From Deltaproteobacteria bacterium (lineage in GTDB: Bacteria > Desulfobacterota > UBA8473): 16,830 bases of DNA. This document shows, in pieces, positions 8,074-15,332 of this stretch. Position numbers and translations under genes: made by a program. Within the stretch, counting starts at the first letter, position 1. Every line of letters begins with the position of its first letter. The notes below the pieces were generated by a model. It saw only the letters and a list, made by a program, of their open reading frames with translations, was not told the DNA's origin and did not search any database. The DNA lies in the NCBI GenBank assembly GCA_030623035.1, contig JAUXFK010000030.1, forward strand, positions 1 through 16,830, in the 5' to 3' direction.

Positions 8074-8333
8074 CGGCTGCCCAGGGACTTATTGAGAAGT
8101 TACCGTACATCCTGTCAAAAAAAGAAAATTCCTATACTATCTCGTTAGCTCCTTAAGATGGCTAAACAATTACTGGGAATTTCTTTCATTTGTCCCATCT
8201 GTTTTGAAGCGACCGATCAGTATAACACATCCAATCCGATCATCAAGGCCAATCTAAACGATAATTCAATCCCTTATCTTAAACCGGTTAACAGTTCACG
8301 GTTCACAGCCCCCTTATCTTTATTCCTTTTCCA

Positions 8334-8363
8334 TTGACATACAAAGGAAACTTGACATATACT
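8334..8363 (+). promoter_or_regulatory. Putative sigma-70 promoter for the nitronate monooxygenase gene
   Basis: TTGACA (8334-8339) and TATACT (8358-8363) are separated by 18 bp, close to consensus, about 190 bp upstream of the gene. A second TTGACA lies at 8352. The leader of nearly 180 nt shows no clear riboswitch. The rest of 8174-8549 is AT-rich with nothing else identified. Confidence 0.45.
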
Positions 8364-8549
8364 GCATTTCATCGAAAAGTATACTATACTACGATCGGAA
8401 TGATGAATACCCCTCCTGCAAAAGTATCTTTTTCCATCTTCTTCGTCTTTTCTGCCGGAAAGTTACGGTAGAATACATCTTCCTCTTATTGCAATGCTTC
8501 CACTAACAAAAAGAGAGGTATTGTTTTAAGGTTTCAAGGGAGGAGATCT

Positions 8550-9548
8550 ATGGACGCTCGAAATATTTTACATACAAAGTTATGCGATTTGATCGGCATC
8601 GAGTATCCGATCTGCCAGGCCGGTATGGGCTTCGTCGCACCGGCTCGCCTCGCTTTGGCGGTTTCTTTGGCCGGCGGTCTAGGCGTGATCGGTGCTGGGA
8701 GCATGACAGCAGATGAATTGAGGGAAGATATCCACAGGCTCAAAGACTCTACTGACAAGCCCTATGGCGTGGATATACTCTTTGCCCAGATCAAATCGAA
8801 AAAAACCGATGAAGTCATCAACTATACAGATGAAGTGAACAGACAGATCGAAGTTGTCTTAACAGAGAATGTCCCGGTTTTGATATCAGGGCTTGGCTCC
8901 CCTGCTGGAGTTGTACCGGATGCACATTCAAAGGGCATAATCGTGATGTCTTTGGCTGGAAATGTAAAACAGGCAAAACGTATGGCAGATGCGGGTGTGG
9001 ACGTGATTATCGCTCAGGGTCACGAAGCCGGAGGTCACACGGGTAGAATCGGCACGATGGCCCTGGTTTCCCAGGTGGTCGATGCGGTTGAAGTACCGGT
9101 CCTTGCAGCCGGCGGATTGGCAGATGGACGGGGTTTGGTGGCTTCTTTGGCCCTGGGTGCAAGTGGCATATGGATGGGCACCCGTTTTGTAGCCTCCGAA
9201 GAGGCACAGGCCCACATCAATTACAAAGATAAGATCGTTGAGATCAACGAGGAAGGAACGGTGATCAGCCGTTGCCACAGCGGAAAGCCCTGCCGCCTTA
9301 TACGCAACCGCTTCACCGATTCATGGGAGGGTAGAGAGAAGGATATCTTGCCTTTTCCTTTACAGGCCATACAGGTCGGCTTTGAAGCTTCCATAAAGGC
9401 ACGATACGAAGGAAAGACAGAAGAGGGGGGCATGCCTGCGGGACAGGGGTCCGGCCTGATCAAGGCTGTCAAGCCGGCCGGTCAGATCGTACGTGATGTC
9501 ATGGCAGAGGCCGTTGCCGTGTTGGAGCAAGACATATATCGGTGTTAA
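8550..9548 (+). CDS. Nitronate monooxygenase / 2-nitropropane dioxygenase family flavoprotein
   Basis: 332 aa. ATG 8550 is preceded by a strong GGGAGGAG (8538-8545). This is an FMN-dependent TIM-barrel protein. The N-terminus has IEYPICQAGMGFVAPARLALAVSLAGGLGVIGAG. Residues 156-165 are QGHEAGGHTG, with the His that acts in catalysis in characterised members. VLAAGGLADGRG (184-195) and GIWMGTRF (206-213) form the FMN phosphate-binding region. The family oxidises alkyl nitronates, but related proteins include FabK-type enoyl-ACP reductases and many of unknown substrate. Upstream of an acyl-CoA dehydrogenase in the same direction (gap 121 bp), a role linked to acyl-CoA or fatty-acid metabolism is at least as likely as nitronate detoxification. 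Confidence 0.88.
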   Translation: MDARNILHTKLCDLIGIEYPICQAGMGFVAPARLALAVSLAGGLGVIGAGSMTADELREDIHRLKDSTDKPYGVDILFAQIKSKKTDEVINYTDEVNRQIEVVLTENVPVLISGLGSPAGVVPDAHSKGIIVMSLAGNVKQAKRMADAGVDVIIAQGHEAGGHTGRIGTMALVSQVVDAVEVPVLAAGGLADGRGLVASLALGASGIWMGTRFVASEEAQAHINYKDKIVEINEEGTVISRCHSGKPCRLIRNRFTDSWEGREKDILPFPLQAIQVGFEASIKARYEGKTEEGGMPAGQGSGLIKAVKPAGQIVRDVMAEAVAVLEQDIYRC

Positions 9549-9669
9549 ATCAGATCGGAAATGATACTCCTTTTCTGGTTTAAATGAAAACAGGTTAAAC
9601 TCATTTTAACGATATACCCTTAAATGATTGTAGGTGGCTCTTAAGACAGCCTGCTTGAAAGGGGGCATC

Positions 9670-10839
9670 ATGGACTTCACATTACCCGCCGAGATTAAAG
9701 AAATCAAACGAAAAGCGCGTTGTTTTGTCGATAAGGAATGCATCCCTTTGGAGAAGGATCTGGAACCTGACTGGATTGAGCTTCCTTCTGAGATACACAA
9801 CAGGTTAGTTGGAAATATCAAGACACTGGGGCTCTGGGCAGTGGGTGTTCCTCAAGAGTTCGGCGGTGTAGGAATGGGGGCTTTGGGGTATGTCGCGGTT
9901 CGTGAAGAGCAGTGTCGAAGCCTCGTGGGCACCAGTCACTATACACCATTTGGTGGAGAAATTCCCCCCCCTCTCTTTCACGCCACCGAGATACAAAAAG
10001 AGCGATATCTCTTCCCGCTCCTGCGAGGAGAAAAAAAGGTTTCCTTTGCACAGACTGAACCTGGCGCAGGCTCGGATGCTGCAGCCATTCAGACCACTGC
10101 CGTACAGGAGAAAGACGGTTGGCGTATAAACGGTGTAAAACGCTTCGCCACCATGGCAGACAGGGCGGACTTTCTTATGGTGGTCGCAGTTACGGATCCA
10201 CAGAAGCGGGCCCGTGGAGGAATTACGATGTTTCTGGTGGATCAGGATACGCCTGGCATCAATATTCGCCGAATAATCGAAGTCATGCGCCCCCAACACT
10301 CCACCGAAATAGACCTGAATGATGTATTTGTCTCACAAGAAGGTGTCCTTGGCGAGGTAGGACAGGGATTTGTCATGGCCCAGCAATTTTTAGTCAAGGG
10401 GCGGATCAGTATCGCTGCCCGCTGTCTCGGGATTGCTGAGAGAGCATTAGAGATGGCTATAGCATATACCAAACAAAGACAAACCTTCGGCCAGTATCTG
10501 TCCGAAAGGCAGGCACTCCAATGGATGCTTGCCGATTCCTATATGGAACTCCATGCTGCGCGGCTTATGACCTATGAAACAGCCTGGAAAGAGGAACAGG
10601 GAAAGGATCCCAGAATCGAGGCCTCAGAGATCAAGTGTTTTGCTACGGAGATGGCATTTCGGGTGCTGGACAGATCGATTCAGATACACGGCGGTATAGG
10701 TTTGAGCAAAGATCTTCCTTTGGAAAGATGGTTCCGAGAGATACGCGTGCTTCGTATCGGCGAGGGGCCTAGCGAGATTCACCGCTGGGTAATCGCGCGC
10801 AGCCTCCTTAAGGGAAAACTCTCTTTGGGCTTTTATTGA
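9670..10839 (+). CDS. Acyl-CoA dehydrogenase
   Basis: 389 aa from ATG 9670, which follows AAAGGGGGC; the upstream GTG 9634 is in frame but lacks a site. This is an FAD enzyme that oxidises acyl-CoA at the alpha-beta bond and passes electrons to ETF. Residues 126-136 (FAQTEPGAGSD) match the first ACAD signature. QIHGGIG (338-344) is the second conserved FAD-contact motif. GEGPSEIH places Glu365 at the usual catalytic-base position. The length is normal and all three domains are present. The chain length or branched nature of the substrate cannot be determined. It is probably co-transcribed with the preceding flavoprotein gene. Confidence 0.93.
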   Translation: MDFTLPAEIKEIKRKARCFVDKECIPLEKDLEPDWIELPSEIHNRLVGNIKTLGLWAVGVPQEFGGVGMGALGYVAVREEQCRSLVGTSHYTPFGGEIPPPLFHATEIQKERYLFPLLRGEKKVSFAQTEPGAGSDAAAIQTTAVQEKDGWRINGVKRFATMADRADFLMVVAVTDPQKRARGGITMFLVDQDTPGINIRRIIEVMRPQHSTEIDLNDVFVSQEGVLGEVGQGFVMAQQFLVKGRISIAARCLGIAERALEMAIAYTKQRQTFGQYLSERQALQWMLADSYMELHAARLMTYETAWKEEQGKDPRIEASEIKCFATEMAFRVLDRSIQIHGGIGLSKDLPLERWFREIRVLRIGEGPSEIHRWVIARSLLKGKLSLGFY

Positions 10840-10855
10840 TTTGAATGTTTTTTTC

Positions 10856-10884
10856 TTGACTCTCAATTACCCTTCCCCTATACT
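10856..10884 (+). promoter_or_regulatory. Orphan sigma-70-like promoter sequence
   Basis: TTGACT (10856-10861) and TATACT (10879-10884) are separated by exactly 17 bp, just after the acyl-CoA dehydrogenase stop. No convincing gene follows on this strand before the convergent regulator ends at 11218. The 10885-11100 stretch is AT/pyrimidine-rich and holds only an unconvincing 69-codon frame. It may be chance, or drive a small RNA. Confidence 0.3.
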
Positions 10885-11047
10885 TTTTCTCACCAAGGTG
10901 GGCAATATTTGCGTATGGTTCGATCTTATCTCTTTTTTTCATCCTTTTTTCCTGGCCTTCTTACCCCCTCGGCTATTCTCATTCGACCAATTTCACTTTA
11001 TTATTTCTCTATCATCCTCAGTGAACACTCTATTGATAGATATAAAA

Positions 11048-11067
11048 TGAGGTAATGACTTCCCTCA
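11048..11067 (-). terminator. Weak candidate terminator for the two-component operon
   Basis: Read on the minus strand, TGAGG and CCTCA form a 5-bp stem, followed by TTTTA. It lies about 150 bp beyond the regulator stop. The stem is short, so confidence is low. Confidence 0.25.
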
Positions 11068-11104
11068 GCAAAAAAAAACGGCCACAGCAAGGGCAATCAC
11101 ATTA

Positions 11105-11150
11105 TAACCCGTGCAAAACTCGCGTTTTAGTGAGCGTAAAGAAAGAACAG
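11105..11150. repeat. Second copy of the TTAGTGAGCG repeat core
   Basis: TAACCCGTGCAA followed by TTAGTGAGCGTAAAGAAAGAACAG (11127-11150) matches 5731-5754 between hyuA and hyuB (23 of 24), with the preceding CCGTGCAA also shared. It lies downstream of the response regulator in the 378-bp gap 10840-11217. Confidence 0.6.
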
Positions 11151-11217
11151 TATTGTTACGTTTTTTTCGAAACGCTCTTCTAGACGAACTGTGAAGGCGA
11201 GAAGATTCAGAAAAGCC

Positions 11218-12575
11218 TTATCGGTTAATACCGTATTCTTTGAGCTTTAACTGTAACGTGCGGCGGCTGATTCCAAGAATCCTGGCGGCGTGGGTGCGAT
11301 TGCCCCCTGTCTCCTCAAGAGTTCGGAGGATCATCTCCCTTTCAACCTCTTTGAGAGATTTGCCAGGGATTAAATCGATCTCTGGTTCCTTGGCCTCTTT
11401 ATCTAGCTCTTTCAGGGCATCAGGGAACTCTTCGGAGGTAATCATCTCTCCGCGAGTCATAATGACCGCGCGTTCCACCACATTTTCAAGTTCCCGGACA
11501 TTTCCAGGCCAGCCGTGACGCATAAGCAAATCCATAGCCCTGGGAGTAAACCCTTTGATAAGACGCTGGTTTTTTCAGTATATCGTTTGAGGAAAAAATT
11601 TGCCAGCAGGGGGACGTCCTCGCGACGCTCACGCAAGGGCGGAACTCTGAGAGTTACGACATCGAGCCGGTAGTAGAGGTCCTCACGGAAACGGCCTTCC
11701 CGGATTTCCTCCTCCAGAATTTTATTTGTAGCGGCAATCACTCGGGTGTCTACCTTAACGGTTTTAGAGCCGCCCAAGGGCTCAAATTCGCGTTCCTGAA
11801 GCACTCGAAGAATCTTGGCCTGAGTGGTGAGCGCCATCTCACCGATTTCGTCTAATAAGATAGAACCAGTGTGGGCCAGGTGAAAACGTCCCTGTTTGCT
11901 AATTACCGCGCCGGTGAATGCTCCTTTCTCGTGGCCAAAAAGTTCACTCTCTAGAAGAGTTTCGGGCAGGGCGGCACAGTTAACCTTGATAAAGGGCATC
12001 TCCCGGCGGGGGCTGTTCTGATGAATGGCATTAGCGATAAGTTCTTTACCAGTGCCGCTCTCACCGTTTACGAGCACGGTGGCTTCTGTCGGTGCCACCA
12101 GTGCCACGGTCTCGAAAAGCTTGCGCATTGCGGCACTGCTGCCTATGATATTGGCAAAATTGAAGCGATCTTTCAACCGTTCTTTAAGATAAAGGTTCTC
12201 CTGCTCCAGCTGATGGTGACGCAAAACCTTATCAACCAGAATTTTGAGTTCCTCAATATCAATCGGTTTGGTCAGGTAATCATAGGCGCCTGATTTGAGA
12301 GCCTCCACAGCCGTGCTGACCGAGGCATAGGCGGTCATGATGATAACTGGGATTTCCGGGCTGATTTCCTTGATTCTTTTCAATGCCTCAATACCCCCCA
12401 CTCGACTCATACGAATATCCATGATTACAAGGTCATAGAATCTTTCTTCCACAGCAACAATAGCTGCCTGCCCGTCATTAGCCTGCTGCACCTCATAGCC
12501 TTCAGCGGAAAGGACGGCCTCGAGCATCTGCCGATGCGAGGGCTCGTCATCAACTATCAGAATTTTCGGTTTCAC
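11218..12575 (-). CDS. NtrC-family sigma-54 response regulator, frameshifted
   Basis: GTG 12575 is preceded by AAGGAG. The receiver domain has D9/D10, phospho-acceptor D53, T82 and K104. The AAA+ sigma-54 interaction domain has Walker A GESGTGKE (172-179), GAFTGA (219-224), which contacts sigma-54, and Walker B LLDEIGE (241-247). After residues RYTEK the frame is lost at an A6 run (plus-strand T6 at 11570-11575). One more A would read E-K-N-Q-R-L-I-K-G-F-T-P and continue to WPGNVRELENVVERAV and a Fis-type helix-turn-helix (NRTHAARILGISRRTLQLKL), giving 452 aa. As read, the first frame ends at 11457, so the protein lacks its DNA-binding domain. It lies 66 bp after the kinase gene and resembles ZraR/HydG-type regulators. 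It is either an assembly error, a recent mutation or a slippage-expressed gene. Confidence 0.88.
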
Positions 12576-12641
12576 TTTTTCTCCTTCTACACCATAAGTC
12601 GCAAAGCATAGCCTGCTCTATTCACCGTTATCAATGTTTCC

Positions 12642-14180
12642 TTATTCATTGGAAGGGAGACCCCCCTCTTGGAATTCAGCCAGTGACGAAAGCGTTTTTC
12701 TGAGATCTTTTGGGATTTTTATGGTAAAACGGCATCCTTTGCTTTTGCCACGAGGCGGACTTTCTAATGTAATGTCACCCTGATGATTTTCCACAACTCT
12801 ATGCACTATGGCAAGGCCTAGGCCAGTGCCTTTTTCTCGCATGGTAAAAAATGGATCAAATATCTTTTCCCTGTACTCAAAATCGATACCTGGACCATCG
12901 TCTTCCACCCAAATACAAATCTGAGAGTCGTGTGCCTCCACATCGATGCCCACTTCTATGCTTCCCCCCACATCGACTGCTTGTAAGGCGTTAAGTAACA
13001 GGTTGAGAAGGGCCTGCGTCATCTGGTTGTTATCGAGCGAGAGCTTACCCAAATCAGAAGATATTTTAGTACGAATCTCAACACCACGAGATTGCGCATC
13101 TGCCTCAACCAACCGGATCGTATGATCCACCAGCTCAGCCATATCCGTAGGAACCATCGAAGCCTCCAAGGGCCGAGCAAGTGTAATTAAATCTGTGACT
13201 ACCCTGTTGATTCGATCTACTTCATTAACCATGACCCTAGCATACTCTTGCTCTTGGGGTAGATCTGCCAGGGCATGGCACAGGAACTGAGCAAAGCCTC
13301 GAATCGAACTTAAAGGATTGCGGATTTCATGCGCTACCCCGGCGGCAAGTTTCCCGATTGCTGCAAGTTTTTCCGACCGTCTGACCTTCTCCTCCAATCT
13401 TTTTATTTCCCTTAGGTCCCGAAGCACGATCACTGCTGCCCTGCAACTGTCATTGTTATCCAAGATCGGTGTTACGCTCAAAGCGAGTTGTACAGTCTCA
13501 CCGGAATGATTGCGATGAAGGATTTCCCGCTCCAGTACAGATCGAGACTCGGTCAGGGTTTCTTGAATTCCGGTTGTATCGAAGTCAATCACCTCTTTCA
13601 GATCCATTCCTCTGACCTCCGATTCTTCCAAGCCGAGCAAATCTAAAGCCAAAAGGTTGTAAGAGAGGACTCTTCCTTCCGGGTTAACACTTAGCAAGCC
13701 GTTGGCCATGCTGGCTACAACCTGCCTGGTGTAATCCTGAGTCTCTTTTAGGGTTCTATCCACAAGGTAGTAATTCTGGATAACAAAGATGAAAAACAAC
13801 ACACCCGATCCCAACGCAATTACGATACCCGCCATGATCATAGCATGATGCATATCCGCTCGTCGTGCATCCTCAAAAACTTTCATATTCAGCCCAAGAA
13901 CAACGATGATTTCGGGATTTGCCAGAGGAGGTTCCGTACTTTCTCTACCTATGGTTTCTTTATACGGTGGCCGATTCAAAGATCCAGTAAATGGTGAAAA
14001 ACGCTTGGCGATTTCATAAACCTTCAAGCCGTTCTGGATAGTCATCACCCGGGTCTCTACTTGATCCTCATCGATTAGAACAGGCTTCCAGTCAATGGAT
14101 TTTCCTTCCTGGGAGGGGTCTGAGTGATAGATAACAATGCGATTCGATATGGATTTTTCGAATGGAAAGAAGGCATGCAT
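12642..14180 (-). CDS. ZraS/NtrB-like sensor histidine kinase, N-terminally truncated
   Basis: 512 aa as read. Residues 1-105 are the back half of a periplasmic sensor domain (IYHSDPSQEGK). One membrane helix spans about 114-134, then a PAS domain (about 150-255), HisKA with GVAHEIRNPL (phospho-accepting H284), and HATPase with the N-box LLNLLLNALQ, DDGPGID (427-433), FDPFF and GTGLGL (451-456). All catalytic motifs are intact. The first membrane helix and front of the sensor domain expected in this family are missing. The ATG at 14180 has no ribosome site, and an in-frame TAA lies about 27 nt upstream. It should phosphorylate the downstream regulator. Without its N-terminal anchor the sensor half would be misplaced in the cytoplasm. 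Confidence 0.88.
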   Translation of the reverse strand: MHAFFPFEKSISNRIVIYHSDPSQEGKSIDWKPVLIDEDQVETRVMTIQNGLKVYEIAKRFSPFTGSLNRPPYKETIGRESTEPPLANPEIIVVLGLNMKVFEDARRADMHHAMIMAGIVIALGSGVLFFIFVIQNYYLVDRTLKETQDYTRQVVASMANGLLSVNPEGRVLSYNLLALDLLGLEESEVRGMDLKEVIDFDTTGIQETLTESRSVLEREILHRNHSGETVQLALSVTPILDNNDSCRAAVIVLRDLREIKRLEEKVRRSEKLAAIGKLAAGVAHEIRNPLSSIRGFAQFLCHALADLPQEQEYARVMVNEVDRINRVVTDLITLARPLEASMVPTDMAELVDHTIRLVEADAQSRGVEIRTKISSDLGKLSLDNNQMTQALLNLLLNALQAVDVGGSIEVGIDVEAHDSQICIWVEDDGPGIDFEYREKIFDPFFTMREKGTGLGLAIVHRVVENHQGDITLESPPRGKSKGCRFTIKIPKDLRKTLSSLAEFQEGGLPSNE

Positions 14181-14802
14181 GATTAGACGAATATTAAGTT
14201 CTAACTTTTATAAAAGCCTTATTTGGTTGATACTGGTAACTGTCCTTACGATCGGATGTCATAGCGGTGGTTCTGGCCATCATTCACAAGATATGATATT
14301 AGAAGAAGCTTTTTTGGACAGCCCTGTGGAAGGACTTGGTTACTGGACGGAAACGCAATCGGGTGTCACAGATGCTGAAGGGAGATTTATGTATATGGAG
14401 GGAGAAACAGTTATTTTTCATGTTGAAGATATTGTGCTCGGTGAAGCGCCAGCACAACCTGTGATGACACCCCTCGATCTGGTAGAGGGTGCGATGGACG
14501 AAACCCATCCAATGGCAACCAACATCGTACGGTTCCTTTTAACAATGGATGCGGATATGGACCCTAGCAATGGAATCACAATTTTAGAAGAAGTATCAGA
14601 ACAAATGTACGATCATACGATAGATTTTGAGATGGATCCGGACGTACAGAGCTGTATGGACACTCTCAATGACATGAATCTATTCGACCATATGCTTATG
14701 ATGGTATCGATTGAAGACGCCCAGGAACATTTCAGAGGCACATTAAACAGCATGATGTCAGACCACGGAAATATGATGGGGTCAGCAGACGGCATGATGT
14801 GA
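14179..14802 (+). CDS. Met-rich lipoprotein, possibly ended early by an in-frame TGA
   Basis: 207 aa from ATG 14179 with AAGG five bases upstream; the frame is open from 14137 but that start has no support. A type II signal peptide is likely (hydrophobic 14-26, Cys27 after LTIG). The mature part has a beta-rich segment, GYWTETQSGVTDAEGRFMYMEGETVIFHVED, then a T-P-L-D-L stretch and NIVRFLLTMDADMDPSNGI, a pattern seen in many surface and periplasmic proteins of unknown function. The C-terminal third is Met/His-rich (MLMMV, SMMSDHGNMMG, DGMM), compatible with soft-metal binding, which is inference. After TGA 14800-14802 the same frame runs 24 more codons, ending IVEKGHLWMEIK at TAA 14875. The start codon overlaps the kinase ATG on the other strand. 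Confidence 0.7.
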   Translation: MIRRILSSNFYKSLIWLILVTVLTIGCHSGGSGHHSQDMILEEAFLDSPVEGLGYWTETQSGVTDAEGRFMYMEGETVIFHVEDIVLGEAPAQPVMTPLDLVEGAMDETHPMATNIVRFLLTMDADMDPSNGITILEEVSEQMYDHTIDFEMDPDVQSCMDTLNDMNLFDHMLMMVSIEDAQEHFRGTLNSMMSDHGNMMGSADGMM

Positions 14803-14877
14803 GACCATGAAGAAATAATCCCGCAGATTGACGCATATATTGTGGAAAAGGGCCATTTATGGATGGAAATCAAGTAA
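14803..14877 (+). pseudogene. In-frame extension of the lipoprotein beyond TGA
   Basis: Twenty-four sense codons (starting DHEEIIPQIDAYIVEK) follow the TGA in the same frame and end at TAA. The first residues, Asp-His-Glu-Glu, continue the acidic/His character of the tail. The TGA may therefore be a mutated codon, or the resemblance may be chance. No convincing selenocysteine stem-loop was seen after the TGA. Confidence 0.35.
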
Positions 14878-15186
14878 AATTTTGATACTTCAGGGAGTAC
14901 ACACCCCATCCATTGACATTCGAACATTCTCCATGATATAAAAGTTAATGATTATAAAGTTAACTCTAAAGAATAAATTCTCTATTTATAGTAGGTTACA
15001 GATTTGACAGTTAGAAATGGCATAGATTTTCCTAGAATTTGCAATCGATCTTTTTCTTCAATTCTATTAAATCCTTTAATTTCAGTTGGTTAGTGCTCAG
15101 AGATATCTTTATAATCATTTAAAAGTTTGTACTCAGCTACAGCTACGAAGGTCATAGATTTTTAAGTAAAGAACCTTTTGATGGCT

Positions 15187-15210
15187 GCTCAAAGGAATTT
15201 TTGTTTGAGC
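15187..15210. promoter_or_regulatory. Inverted repeat in the leader of the TolC-like gene
   Basis: GCTCAAA (15187-15193) and TTTGAGC (15204-15210) form a perfect 7-bp inverted pair with a 10-base spacer, about 120 bp upstream of the gene. It could be an operator or a hairpin. The rest of 14878-15332 is AT-rich, and I saw no clear sigma-54 (GG-N10-GC) element. Confidence 0.3.
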
Positions 15211-15332
15211 AACAACCCGTAATTTTTCAACTTTTCATGATCACGGTTTTTTATTGCTTTTTTATAAAACGAGTCCGTTTTTTGTATATTTTTATGAACA
15301 GGGTGTGGAAGTTATAAAATGAGGGTTAGTTT

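Larger units (their letters stand above)
7853..8173. mobile_element. 321-bp IS66-like non-autonomous element (MITE), 8-bp target duplication
   Basis: The ends GTAACTGTTTAGCC (7853-7866) and GGCTAAACAATTAC (8160-8173) are inverted repeats with 13 of 14 matches. They are flanked directly by perfect 8-bp direct repeats TGGGAATT (7845-7852 and 8174-8181). Ends starting GTAA with 8-bp duplications are characteristic of the IS66 family. There is no coding capacity inside, so it depends on a transposase elsewhere. The interior carries two GTCATTCC-type repeats (7928-8028, 8047-8073). It lies in the upstream region of hyuA, 57 bp before its start, and may displace the original promoter. Confidence 0.85.

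Noticed and set aside
7920..8075. Possible CRISPR array in the repeated GTCATTCC sequences
   Set aside because: Repeats are not evenly spaced or identical direct repeats; they are palindromic intergenic repeats.
8352..8390. Second TTGACA with the TATACT boxes at 8380 and 8385
   Set aside because: Spacings of 22 bp or more are too long for a standard promoter.
9805..10299. 164-codon minus-strand frame
   Set aside because: It is fully antisense to the well-supported acyl-CoA dehydrogenase and has a composition unlike a real protein.
10841..11050. 69-codon plus-strand frame after the acyl-CoA dehydrogenase
   Set aside because: It starts before the promoter-like sequence, has no ribosome site and is low-complexity Phe/Leu/Ser.
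14800..14850. Selenocysteine insertion element after the TGA
   Set aside because: No stable stem with an apical G/U-containing loop at the required distance could be drawn, so selenocysteine is not claimed.
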